A DNA stretch of 6,680 nucleotides, from positions 1-6,680 of the forward strand of contig JBKHEJ010000161.1 in the NCBI GenBank assembly GCA_046540855.1, written 5' to 3'. The notes beneath the pieces are model-generated. The model did no database searches. It was not told the DNA's origin and saw only the letters and a list, made by a program, of their open reading frames with translations. This document shows, in pieces, positions 1-6,680 of this stretch (position 1 is its first letter; each line of letters starts with the position of its first letter). This DNA is from T1Sed10-7 sp046540855. Its GTDB lineage: Bacteria > Actinomycetota > Nitriliruptoria > Nitriliruptorales > Nitriliruptoraceae. Position numbers and translations under genes: made by a program.

Positions 1-528
1 GTCGAGGTAGCCGAAGAGGTCGTCGAGGTCGCTGGCCACGTACCACAGCGCCGCGTACTCCGGCTTGGCGAAGCCGAGCTCGAAGAGGTGGTCGAAGGCT
101 GCCAGCAGCGGCTGCCAGAACCCCTCCACGTCCAGCAGCACGATCGGCTTGTCGTGGTAGCCGAGCTGCTTGAGGGTGAGCACCTCGAGGAGCTCCTCGA
201 GGGTGCCGAAGCCCCCGGGCAGCGCGATGAAGGCGTCGGCACGTTCGTACATCGCGCGCTTGCGGTCGCTCATGCCGTCGGTGATGAGCAGCTCGTCGCA
301 CCCCCGATCGGCCAGCCCACGTTCGGCCATCAGCTGCGGCAGCACGCCGGTCACGTGGCCGCCCGCTTCCCGTGTCGCCAGGGCGAGCACCCCCATGAGC
401 CCCACGTCCGTCCCGCCGTAGACCAGCGCGTCACCACGCTCGCCGATCCGGTAGCCGAAGGCACGGGCGGCGGCCCGGTAGCGGTCGTCGACCGCATCCG
501 ACGACGAGGTGTAGACGGTGAACCTCAC
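1..528 (-). CDS. LOG family protein (TIGR00730 type), C-terminus cut by window edge
   Basis: The reverse strand reads a Rossmann-like LOG protein; 176 residues are visible from a GTG start and the frame is still open at base 1. Family marks seen are VYGG (36-39) followed by GLMG (43-46), GGHVTGVLP (56-64), DRKRAM (88-93, the RKxxM element) and PGGFGTLEE (104-112, the PGGxGTxxE signature), then KQLGYHDKPIVLL (120-132). LOG proteins are cytosolic nucleotide-binding proteins; characterised members are cytokinin-activating phosphoribohydrolases that act on nucleoside 5'-monophosphates, while many bacterial members have no proven substrate. The start is supported by GGAGG at 533-537, four bases before GTG, and by the family's usual N-terminal beta strand (residues 3-7). 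Oddity: the normal VYGGG has Thr40 as its third glycine. The usual length is about 180-200 aa, so little is missing. It is divergent from the WS/DGAT gene. The family call is firm; the substrate is not known. Confidence 0.9.
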   Translation of the reverse strand, partial: MRFTVYTSSSDAVDDRYRAAARAFGYRIGERGDALVYGGTDVGLMGVLALATREAGGHVTGVLPQLMAERGLADRGCDELLITDGMSDRKRAMYERADAFIALPGGFGTLEELLEVLTLKQLGYHDKPIVLLDVEGFWQPLLAAFDHLFELGFAKPEYAALWYVASDLDDLFGYLD

Positions 529-626
529 GGTGCCTCCGATGCTGGGATGGGAGCGCGGCAGCCGCACCTGCCAGGCGCCGACCACGAGCGCGCTGCGAGG
601 CTGCGTCAGCGGCTCGCCCGCCGACA

Positions 627-683
627 GGGCCGTGGGTCCCTGGGCAACCGGGACGGGACCCGTGAGGACGGGACCACGGGCCC
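627..683. repeat. Nested, mutually exclusive inverted repeats with a 10-bp direct repeat
   Basis: GGGTCCC at 634-640 is exactly complementary to GGGACCC at 655-661 (14-nt loop). The same left arm, extended to 627-640, can instead pair with 670-683: GGGCC/GGCCC, GTGG/CCAC and TCCC/GGGA, 13 pairs with one bulged G on each side (636 and 678). The two right arms exist because the 10-mer GGACGGGACC occurs twice, at 651-660 and 666-675. No T-run follows on either strand, so it does not look like a standard terminator. It could be a protein-binding site, or an alternative-fold leader if transcription starts upstream of it. Chance pairing in a GC-rich spacer cannot be excluded. Confidence 0.4.
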
Positions 684-710
684 TACGAGCGCGCGGGCCA
701 GCGACGATGC

Positions 711-739
711 TTGGCAGGCGGTCCAGGCCACGCCAGGAT
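711..739 (+). promoter_or_regulatory. Weak sigma70-like promoter candidate for the WS/DGAT gene
   Basis: TTGGCA at 711-716 matches the -35 consensus at five of six positions. After a 17-bp spacer comes CAGGAT at 734-739, which keeps the conserved A2, A5 and T6 of a -10 box but lacks T1. Transcription would begin near 746 and leave a leader of roughly 59 nt. The weak -10 and the lack of any comparison make this tentative. Confidence 0.25.
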
Positions 740-804
740 GCGGCGGCCGGGGAGGGCCAGGACGTGACGGTCGAGCGGTCAGCCGTCCGAGGAGCTGGTG
801 GGAG

Positions 805-2157
805 ATGGGCACACGGATGGCACCGGCGGACGCCGTGTGGTACCTCGGCGAGAACGCCGTCAACCCCATGACCATCTCGAGCATCATGTGGTTCGACGGG
901 CCGCTGGACGTCGAGCTGCTCCGCTCACGCATCACCGAACGGCTGCTGGACCAGCACCCGATCCTGCTGCAGCGCATCGTCCCCTCCCGGGTCCCCGGAC
1001 GGATGCCGCGCTGGGAGGACGACCCCACCTTCGACCTCGCCAACCACGTCACCGAACGGACGCTGCCGCCGCCCGGCGATCAGGCCGTCCTGCAGGACCG
1101 GTGCAGCCAGGAGCGCACGACGCCGCTAGACCGATCCCGGCCGCTGTGGCACATCAGCGTGCTGCAGGGCTACCGCGGCGAGGGCAGCGCCGTGCACGTC
1201 CGGATCCACCACAGCATCGGCGACGGGCTCGCGATGATGCAGTTGCTGCTGACGATCGTGGACGAGTACGACCCGGACGTCGAGCTCGCTCCCGATCGCT
1301 CCCTGGCTGGACGGGTCAGCGGTGCGGTGGCCACAGGCACCGCGGTGCTCGCCCAGGGCGCCAACCTCGCGCTGCACCCCGAGCAGGCCGTCGAGGTGGT
1401 ACGCACGGGCGCGGAGCTCGCCACCTGGGCTGGCCGGCTCCTGCTGCCCCAGATGGTCGAACGCACCGTGCTGCAGGGCCACCCGGAGGGGTGCAAGCGC
1501 ATGGCGTGGGATCCCGACGGCTTCCCGCTCGAGGAGGTCAAGCACACCGCGCGGAGCGCGGATGCCACCATCAACGACCTGCTCATGACGGTCATGAGCG
1601 GCGGGATCCACCGCTACCTCGCGGAGCGCGACGCCCTCGTCGAGGACATCGCGATGATGATCCCGGTGAACCTGCGCCGACCCGGCGACCCCCTGCCACG
1701 GCGGCTAGGCAACCGCATCGGGCTGCTCCCGCTGCGGCTGCCGGTGGGGTACGCCGACCCCGAGGTCCGGCTGCGGCTGCTGCAGGACCGGATGAACGAG
1801 TTGAAGCGCTCCCCCGCCCCGGTGGTCTCACGCGGGCTCATCGTGGCGACGACGATGCTCACGCCGGTGGTGGAGCGAGGCATCCACCGGCTGAACCAGC
1901 TGCGCTCGACCGGCGTGCTCACCAACGTTCCGGGGCCACGCGAGCCGCTGCACATCGGGGGCGCGGCGCTGCTCGGGACCATGGGCTGGGGCGGGATGAC
2001 CGCCCACCTCAACCTCTCCGCGGCCTTCATCAGCCTGAGCGGGCGGGTGTTCCCTGGGCTGGTGACCGACACCGCGATCACCCCCGATCCCGAGGAGATC
2101 CTCGCGCACCTGAGCGAGGAGTACCGGGTCGTACGGGAGGCGGTCGGCGTCGCCTGA
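805..2157 (+). CDS. Wax ester synthase/diacylglycerol acyltransferase (WS/DGAT) family protein
   Basis: This 450-aa protein has the expected WS/DGAT length and layout. WS/DGAT enzymes are cytosolic or membrane-associated and move an acyl group from acyl-CoA to a fatty alcohol or diacylglycerol, making storage wax esters or triacylglycerol. Seen here: the N-terminal APADAVWYL element (residues 6-14), PLDRSRPLWH ending at 116 (PLW 113-115), the catalytic HHSIGDG (135-141, the HHxxxDG motif shared with condensation-type acyltransferases), the ND pair at 257-258, and NVPGP (374-378) followed by the hydrophobic C-terminal block ending in FPGLVTD. The family's usual SYxG element reads SLSG. Start choice: ATG 805 has AGGAG at 790-794; ATG 817 (four residues later) is the alternative. 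The frame is open back to base 88, but that part lies antisense to the LOG gene and has no family sequence. There is no signal peptide. Exact substrates cannot be read from sequence. Confidence 0.92.
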   Translation: MGTRMAPADAVWYLGENAVNPMTISSIMWFDGPLDVELLRSRITERLLDQHPILLQRIVPSRVPGRMPRWEDDPTFDLANHVTERTLPPPGDQAVLQDRCSQERTTPLDRSRPLWHISVLQGYRGEGSAVHVRIHHSIGDGLAMMQLLLTIVDEYDPDVELAPDRSLAGRVSGAVATGTAVLAQGANLALHPEQAVEVVRTGAELATWAGRLLLPQMVERTVLQGHPEGCKRMAWDPDGFPLEEVKHTARSADATINDLLMTVMSGGIHRYLAERDALVEDIAMMIPVNLRRPGDPLPRRLGNRIGLLPLRLPVGYADPEVRLRLLQDRMNELKRSPAPVVSRGLIVATTMLTPVVERGIHRLNQLRSTGVLTNVPGPREPLHIGGAALLGTMGWGGMTAHLNLSAAFISLSGRVFPGLVTDTAITPDPEEILAHLSEEYRVVREAVGVA

Positions 2158-2187
2158 GCACGACCCGCCCGCCTCCGGGGCTCGCGG

Positions 2188-2197
<10 letters not shown>
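2147..2197. terminator. Possible bidirectional 3' hairpin formed by the two stop-codon regions
   Basis: The convergent WS/DGAT and lysS genes end 30 bp apart. CGCCTGA at 2151-2157 is exactly complementary to TCAGGCG at 2188-2194, and after one bulged T (2150) the pairing extends by GCG/CGC (2147-2149 with 2195-2197). Each arm contains one gene's GCC TGA (Ala-stop). A shorter internal stem, CCCG/CGGG at 2168-2171 and 2176-2179, sits in the loop. There is no T-run on either side, so intrinsic termination is doubtful. The symmetry partly reflects both proteins ending in Ala-stop. Confidence 0.25.
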
Positions 2198-3750
<1,553 letters not shown>

Positions 3751-3785
3751 GGCTGCTGCCTCGGGGTCGGCATCGTCGGCCGCGA

Positions 3786-3791
3786 ACCCTA
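3786..3791 (-). promoter_or_regulatory. Possible -10 box for lysS in the coaX-lysS gap
   Basis: The reverse strand reads TAGGGT here, an actinobacterial TANNNT-type -10 element, about 35 bases before the lysS GTG. Transcription would start near 3779 with a leader of roughly 29 nt. No good -35 is visible at the expected distance. The same hexamer is found before the gene at 4672. It is a weak call that rests on one hexamer. Confidence 0.25.
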
Positions 3792-3802
3792 CCGGCGCGC
3801 CC

Positions 3803-4579
3803 TCAGGCGTTCGTCCGCTCCCACACCAGCCGCAGGCCCTTGAGGGTGAGCGCCGGATCGTGGTGGTCGATCGTGCCGCAGTGGGCGAGCACGAGCTCCG
3901 CCTGGTCCCCCGTCGCGACCGTCGTGACGCCGGACCCGAGCTCCAGGCTGAGCCGGCTGACCATCCCGTCGACCAGGGCGGCAGCCCCGTAGACGATGCC
4001 CGACTGCAACGCCGTGACCGTGGAGCGGCCGATCGGGGAGGCGGGCGCGACCGGCTCGACGGTGGGCAGCTTCGCGGCGCGCGCCGCCAGCGCGTCGGCG
4101 GCGGTCAGCACCCCCGGCGCGATCGCGCCGCCCACGAAGGCCCCGTCCGCGTCCACCACGTCGAAGCTGATCGCCGCGCCGAGGTCGACGACGATGCTCG
4201 GGCCCCCGTACAGCGCGCCGACGGCGACCGCGTTCGCGATGCGGTCCGCCCCGAGGTCCTTCGGGTGGTCGTGCCGGATCGACATGCCCGTGCGCACCCC
4301 CGGCCCGAGCACCACGGGTGGCCGTCCCGCCGGGAGCACCGACGTGAACAGCACCCGAAGCGGCTCGGTAACGGTCGGCACGACCGAGGCGAGCACGATG
4401 CCCTCGAGGTCGGACCCGAGGTCGACCGCGGCCTCCTCGAGGAGGCCGCGGATAGCGAGCCGGTGCTCGTCGACCGTGCGGTGCCGGACGCTCGACAGGC
4501 TCCACCGGTGCACGAGGCGGTCAGCCTCGAACAGCCCGAGCACGGTGGTGGTGTTGCCGACGTTGACGGCGAGCAGCAT
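3803..4579 (-). CDS. coaX: Type III pantothenate kinase homologue with degenerate active-site motifs
   Basis: This 258-aa protein matches CoaX in length and order of motifs. Active CoaX is a cytosolic ASKHA-fold kinase that phosphorylates pantothenate, the first step from pantothenate to CoA. Seen: NVGNT at 6-10, PGVRTG at 93-98 and GADR at 110-113 (with the family's Asp112), then DLGAAISFD at 132-140, GGAIAPG at 150-156, ATGD at 222-225 and LTLKGLRLV at 244-252. Three motifs depart from the family: DxGNT has Asn6 for the first Asp (codon AAC), the usual DxGTATT reads DLGAAIS, and ATGG reads ATGD. The frame is intact and the other motifs are good, so this is not an obvious pseudogene, but kinase activity is doubtful. 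The start at ATG 4577-4579 is fixed by the strong GGGAGGAG six bases upstream and by the family's N-terminus; an earlier in-frame ATG at 4615 would add 12 non-family residues. lysS follows after 52 bp. Confidence 0.93.
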   Translation of the reverse strand: MLLAVNVGNTTTVLGLFEADRLVHRWSLSSVRHRTVDEHRLAIRGLLEEAAVDLGSDLEGIVLASVVPTVTEPLRVLFTSVLPAGRPPVVLGPGVRTGMSIRHDHPKDLGADRIANAVAVGALYGGPSIVVDLGAAISFDVVDADGAFVGGAIAPGVLTAADALAARAAKLPTVEPVAPASPIGRSTVTALQSGIVYGAAALVDGMVSRLSLELGSGVTTVATGDQAELVLAHCGTIDHHDPALTLKGLRLVWERTNA

Positions 4580-4585
4580 GTCGTG

Positions 4586-4593
4586 CTCCTCCC
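4586..4593 (-). promoter_or_regulatory. Strong Shine-Dalgarno site that decides the coaX start
   Basis: The reverse strand reads GGGAGGAG six bases before ATG 4577-4579. It is the clearest ribosome-binding site in the window. It argues against the longer frame that starts at 4615, whose first 12 codons would span this site. Confidence 0.8.
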
Positions 4594-4613
4594 GCGGCGC
4601 GGATGCGAGCGGC

Positions 4614-4619
4614 ACGATA
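4614..4619 (-). promoter_or_regulatory. Possible -10 box for coaX
   Basis: The reverse strand reads TATCGT, a TANNNT-type -10 element, placing a start near 4607 and a leader of about 28 nt that contains the strong Shine-Dalgarno site. No recognisable -35 lies 16-18 bp upstream. coaX needs its own promoter in this layout because the gene upstream of it (4672-5277) is on the other strand. Confidence 0.3.
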
Positions 4620-4659
4620 CATCCCGGGCTCCGGCTCGCTCCGCCCGGCTCGGGGCGAC

Positions 4660-4665
4660 TAGGGT
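4660..4665 (+). promoter_or_regulatory. Leaderless-type promoter candidate for the NeuD-like gene
   Basis: TAGGGT is followed by exactly six bases and then ATG 4672. This TANNNT-N6-ATG arrangement is typical of leaderless actinobacterial genes, where transcription starts at the A of the start codon. It fits the absence of a good ribosome-binding site before this gene. The -35 region (around 4637-4642) shows no consensus. Confidence 0.45.
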
Positions 4666-4671
4666 CGGTCC

Positions 4672-5277
4672 ATGCTCTACATCGTCGGAGGGGGCGGGCA
4701 CGGGTCGGACGTCGCCGACCTCGCGCAGCGCTGCCGGATCACGCCCGCCGGGATCGCCGACGACCGCTCGGTGGATGCCCGCCGCTTCGAGGGGCGCGGC
4801 ATCCCGCTCGCCGGCCCGATCCCCGACCTGCCCCACCAGGCGACCTTCACCTTCGGCATCGGCGTCCCCGAGGTGCGCCACAAGCTGGAGCCGCGGGTGC
4901 CGTGCCGCCCCGCGCCGGCGCTGGTCGATCCGAGCGCCGTGGTGTCACCGACGGCCACGCTCGGGGACGGGACGCAGGTGTTCTGGCACGCCTCCGTCGG
5001 GCCACTGTGCTCCCTCGGCAAGCACGTGCTGGTGTCCTACGGCGCGTCGATCGGGCACGACACCCTGCTCGCCGACACGGTGTGCGTCCTGGCCGGTGCA
5101 CACATCGCGGGGGACGTCACGATCGACGAGGGCGCGCTGATCGGCGTCGGCGCGATCATCTCCCAGGGTGTGCGGATCGGGGAGGGGGCGCGCATCGCCG
5201 ACGGTGCGGTCATCACCCGACCCGTCGGCGCCGGCGAGGAGGTCCCGTCATCCTCCACGCGGCCGCTGCTGCGCTGA
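4672..5277 (+). CDS. NeuD/PglD-like sugar O/N-acyltransferase (left-handed beta-helix)
   Basis: This 201-aa protein has the two-part NeuD/PglD layout. The N-terminal half is a small Rossmann-like domain opening with IVGGGGHGSDVADL (4-17), with FGIGVPEVRHKL at 61-72. The C-terminal half (about 85-185) consists of hexapeptide repeats forming a left-handed beta-helix, such as VDPSAVVSPTATLGDG and IAGDVTIDEGALIGVG. The likely catalytic base is His129 in GASIGHD (124-130), matching the conserved His of PglD-type acetyltransferases, which use acetyl-CoA to acetylate a UDP-amino-sugar or sialic acid in cell-surface glycan synthesis. No aminotransferase, sialic acid or glycan gene is nearby, so the substrate is unknown. 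ATG 4672 has no clear ribosome-binding site but is well placed for leaderless expression. The last 30 bp overlap the 3' end of panC on the other strand. It stands alone on the plus strand inside a minus-strand pan/coa block. Confidence 0.88.
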   Translation: MLYIVGGGGHGSDVADLAQRCRITPAGIADDRSVDARRFEGRGIPLAGPIPDLPHQATFTFGIGVPEVRHKLEPRVPCRPAPALVDPSAVVSPTATLGDGTQVFWHASVGPLCSLGKHVLVSYGASIGHDTLLADTVCVLAGAHIAGDVTIDEGALIGVGAIISQGVRIGEGARIADGAVITRPVGAGEEVPSSSTRPLLR

Positions 5278-6198
5278 GGCTGGTACGTCCGCGGTCGCCG
5301 CGAGCAGGCGCTGCTCGTCGTCGCGGTCGCCGAGCTCGACGTTGTCGATGAGGCGGACGGGGCCGACGTAGGCCGCGACCGCGAGCACGACCCGGTCGCC
5401 AGCCGCGACCGGCGCCCGCGTCGGCTGCAGGGTGCCGGGCTCGACAGCGTCGAGGTACTCCACCTCCACACCCGCCCGCGCGAGCACCTCGCGCGCCGCC
5501 ACGAGCGCTGCCTCGGGCTCGAGGGGCGTCGCGGCGGCCCGAGCCGCGCGTGCCACCTCGACCGCACCCCGCAGGGCCTGCGAGAGGGCACGGGCGGATG
5601 GCCGCTGATCCGGTCCGAGCCGACGGTTGCGGCTGGAGAGCGCGACCCCGTCCTCCTCGCGCACGGTGGGCGCGGCGACGATGTCCACCCCGAGGTCGAG
5701 GTCAGCGACGAGGCGGCGGACGATCTCGAGCTGCTGGCGGTCCTTGCGGCCGAAGACGGCGAGGTCCGGGCGGACGATGCTGAGGAGCTTCGTGACGATG
5801 AGCCCGACCCCGTCGAAGTGGCCGGGCCGGCTCGCGCCACACAGATGGTCACCGAGCTCGGCGACCCGGACCGAGGTGAGCGGCGGCGTGGGGTACAGCT
5901 CGGCGGCCGCGGGAGCGAAGACGAGGTCGGGGGCAGCGTTGCCGAGCCCGGCCAGCGCCCGCTCGTCGCCGTCGAGGTCCCGGGGGTAGGCCGCGAGGTC
6001 GTCCGCCCGGTCGAACTGGGTCGGGTTGACGAAGATCGACACGACGACCCGGTCGGCGCGGACCGCGGCCTCGGACACCAGCGCGAGGTGTCCCGCGTGC
6101 AGGGCCCCCATGGTGGGGACGAAGCCGACGGTGAGCGCCTCCCGCCGCCACGCCGCGACCTGACGGCGGACCTCGGCGATGGTCGTGACACGTCGCAT
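5248..6198 (-). CDS. panC: Pantothenate synthetase (pantoate--beta-alanine ligase)
   Basis: This 316-aa cytosolic enzyme joins pantoate and beta-alanine with ATP, through a pantoyl-adenylate, to make pantothenate. The nucleotidyltransferase-fold signatures are all present: PTMGALHAGHL (28-38, HIGH-like His34 and His37), FVNPTQF (56-62), YPRD (71-74), GHFDGV (126-131), FGRKDRQQL (149-157) and EEDGVALSSRNRRL (181-194, KMSKS-equivalent SSRN). Start: ATG at 6196-6198 aligns with the family's N-terminus; the ribosome-binding site is weak (AGAGAG four bases upstream). The frame is open to 6381, but the extra residues overlap the upstream gene and do not resemble PanC. It is longer than the common 280-310 aa; the extra length is mainly the Ala/Gln/Arg-rich tail after LIDN (283-286), which runs into the NeuD-like gene. 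It lies 97 bp after the DUF2520 gene with a palindrome between them. It is intact and probably active. Confidence 0.97.
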   Translation of the reverse strand: MRRVTTIAEVRRQVAAWRREALTVGFVPTMGALHAGHLALVSEAAVRADRVVVSIFVNPTQFDRADDLAAYPRDLDGDERALAGLGNAAPDLVFAPAAAELYPTPPLTSVRVAELGDHLCGASRPGHFDGVGLIVTKLLSIVRPDLAVFGRKDRQQLEIVRRLVADLDLGVDIVAAPTVREEDGVALSSRNRRLGPDQRPSARALSQALRGAVEVARAARAAATPLEPEAALVAAREVLARAGVEVEYLDAVEPGTLQPTRAPVAAGDRVVLAVAAYVGPVRLIDNVELGDRDDEQRLLAATADVPASAQQRPRGG

Positions 6199-6246
6199 GG
6201 TGCTCTCTGTGGTGTTCCGAGGGACGGCCCGGGGCGCCGCGACCGT

Positions 6247-6274
6247 AGCCACCCCGTGACCACCGGGGGTGGCT
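6247..6274. repeat. Perfect 9-bp inverted repeat upstream of panC
   Basis: AGCCACCCC (6247-6255) and GGGGTGGCT (6266-6274) are exact complements around a 10-nt loop. Pairing extends outward by one G-T wobble (6246/6275) and one G-C pair (6245/6276). It lies in the 97-bp gap between the DUF2520 stop and the panC start, about 50 bp before panC. A possible minus-strand -10, TACGGT (6242-6247), touches its left arm. There is no T-run after it in the direction of transcription, so an operator or RNA structure is as likely as a terminator. Confidence 0.5.
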
Positions 6275-6295
6275 GCCGCTCGCTCGTGGCGCCGG

Positions 6296-6680
6296 TCAGC
6301 CGAGCAGGTCGTCGAACCGCGCGGCCACCTCGGGGTCGAGAGCGGGCCGCACGGGCTCGAGTGTGGCACGCGCCAGCGCACGGTAGGCCCCGAGCAGCTC
6401 CGGCAGGTCGGCCTCGATCCGGGTCAGGTGCGTCCGGACCGTGCCGACGTCACCACGGACGATCGGGCCGGTCAGCGCCGCCACCCCGGCGAGGGCGGCG
6501 TTGTCGGCCGACGCGTGGGCGAGCGGGACGAGGAAGGCCTCGGGCCGCTCGATGCGGGCCGCGAGCAGCAGACGGCGGGCGGTGACCAGGGCGGCGCCGA
6601 CCGCGTTGGCGGCCACCGCCAGCCCCGCGTGGTAGAGCCCGCGCGCCTCATCGGGGACGCGGTACGGATCCCCTCCGAGC
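6296..6680 (-). CDS. Rossmann-like/DUF2520 protein, C-terminal part (N-terminus beyond window edge)
   Basis: The reverse strand carries 127 codons of an open frame that enters from the right edge. They match the DUF2520 domain: LGGDPYRVPDEARGLYHAG, an Asn-containing helix (AVAANAVGAAL), PLAHASADNAALAG, ALTGPIVRGDVGTVRTHL and a final helix ending YRALARATL. In complete proteins this domain follows an N-terminal NAD(P)-binding Rossmann domain and resembles the C-terminal helical domain of 6-phosphogluconate or ketopantoate reductase-like enzymes. The missing N-terminal part should be the Rossmann half. Such genes are often found directly before panC in actinobacteria, which suggests a role near pantoate or pantothenate supply, but the reaction is unproven. 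The GTG at 6614-6616 is an internal codon and not the start, because conserved YHAG sequence lies before it. Confidence 0.88.
   Translation of the reverse strand, partial: LGGDPYRVPDEARGLYHAGLAVAANAVGAALVTARRLLLAARIERPEAFLVPLAHASADNAALAGVAALTGPIVRGDVGTVRTHLTRIEADLPELLGAYRALARATLEPVRPALDPEVAARFDDLLG

Larger units (their letters stand above)
529..804. other. Divergent intergenic region between LOG and WS/DGAT genes
   Basis: These 276 bp separate two genes read outward. They hold nested inverted repeats (627-683), a short direct repeat and a weak plus-strand promoter candidate (711-739). I see no credible small gene, tRNA or other RNA. The plus-strand frames that run through it have no family resemblance and are by-products of high G+C. 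The region should contain promoters for both flanking genes, but I could not pick out a convincing one for the LOG gene. Confidence 0.6.

Noticed and set aside
88..804. A long plus-strand open frame upstream of, and continuous with, the WS/DGAT gene, which would give a 689-aa protein
   Set aside because: Most of it is antisense to the well-supported LOG gene and the rest crosses the intergenic region. The extra 239 residues show no domain and are His/Arg/Gly-rich, as expected of a non-coding frame in GC-rich DNA. The WS/DGAT N-terminal motif begins just after 805.
2158..2187. A standard intrinsic terminator between the convergent genes
   Set aside because: The short CCCG/CGGG stem in this gap has only four pairs and no T-run follows on either strand. 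Only the larger stop-codon pairing is listed, at low confidence.
6199..6381. An extended N-terminus for panC
   Set aside because: The extra residues overlap the DUF2520 coding sequence on the same strand and cross the palindrome. PanC proteins normally begin shortly before the PTMGALHAGH motif, which fits the ATG at 6196-6198.

Overview
This is a very GC-rich window (about 70% G+C by eye) from what looks like an actinomycete (Actinomycetota). The evidence is the strong G/C third-position bias, TGA stops on every gene whose end is visible, frequent GTG starts, a WS/DGAT-type acyltransferase, and the gene set DUF2520 protein - panC - coaX - lysS, which is familiar from actinobacterial chromosomes. 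I cannot place it below phylum. Six complete or nearly complete genes and one partial gene fill almost the whole window. There are no RNA genes, insertion sequences, CRISPR arrays or phage genes that I can support.

Layout, left to right. (1) 1-528, minus: a LOG/TIGR00730-type protein, cut by the left edge. (2) 529-804: a 276-bp divergent intergenic region with nested inverted repeats and a weak promoter candidate. (3) 805-2157, plus: a WS/DGAT-family acyltransferase with an intact HHxxxDG motif. (4) 2188-3750, minus: lysS, class II lysyl-tRNA synthetase, tail to tail with the acyltransferase. (5) 3803-4579, minus: coaX, a type III pantothenate kinase homologue with several altered active-site motifs. 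(6) 4672-5277, plus: a NeuD/PglD-like left-handed beta-helix acyltransferase, divergent from coaX. (7) 5248-6198, minus: panC, pantothenate synthetase, whose 3' end overlaps the NeuD-like gene by 30 bp. (8) 6296-6680, minus: the C-terminal part of a Rossmann/DUF2520 protein, cut by the right edge.

The minus-strand genes form a coenzyme A precursor block. PanC joins pantoate to beta-alanine to give pantothenate, and CoaX would phosphorylate pantothenate. LysS is a frequent companion in this neighbourhood, and DUF2520 proteins commonly sit just upstream of panC. Two things depart from the usual picture. No panD (aspartate decarboxylase, the beta-alanine source) lies between panC and coaX; an opposite-strand sugar-type acyltransferase is there instead. 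The CoaX homologue has Asn where the family has its first catalytic Asp, and has changed residues in two further nucleotide/phosphate motifs, so it may not be a working kinase. The WS/DGAT and LOG genes are ordinary neighbours with no clear link to CoA synthesis, beyond the fact that WS/DGAT enzymes consume acyl-CoA.

I do not see a convincing undescribed multi-gene system here. The points most worth following up are the degenerate CoaX, the interrupted pan cluster, and the palindrome in front of panC.
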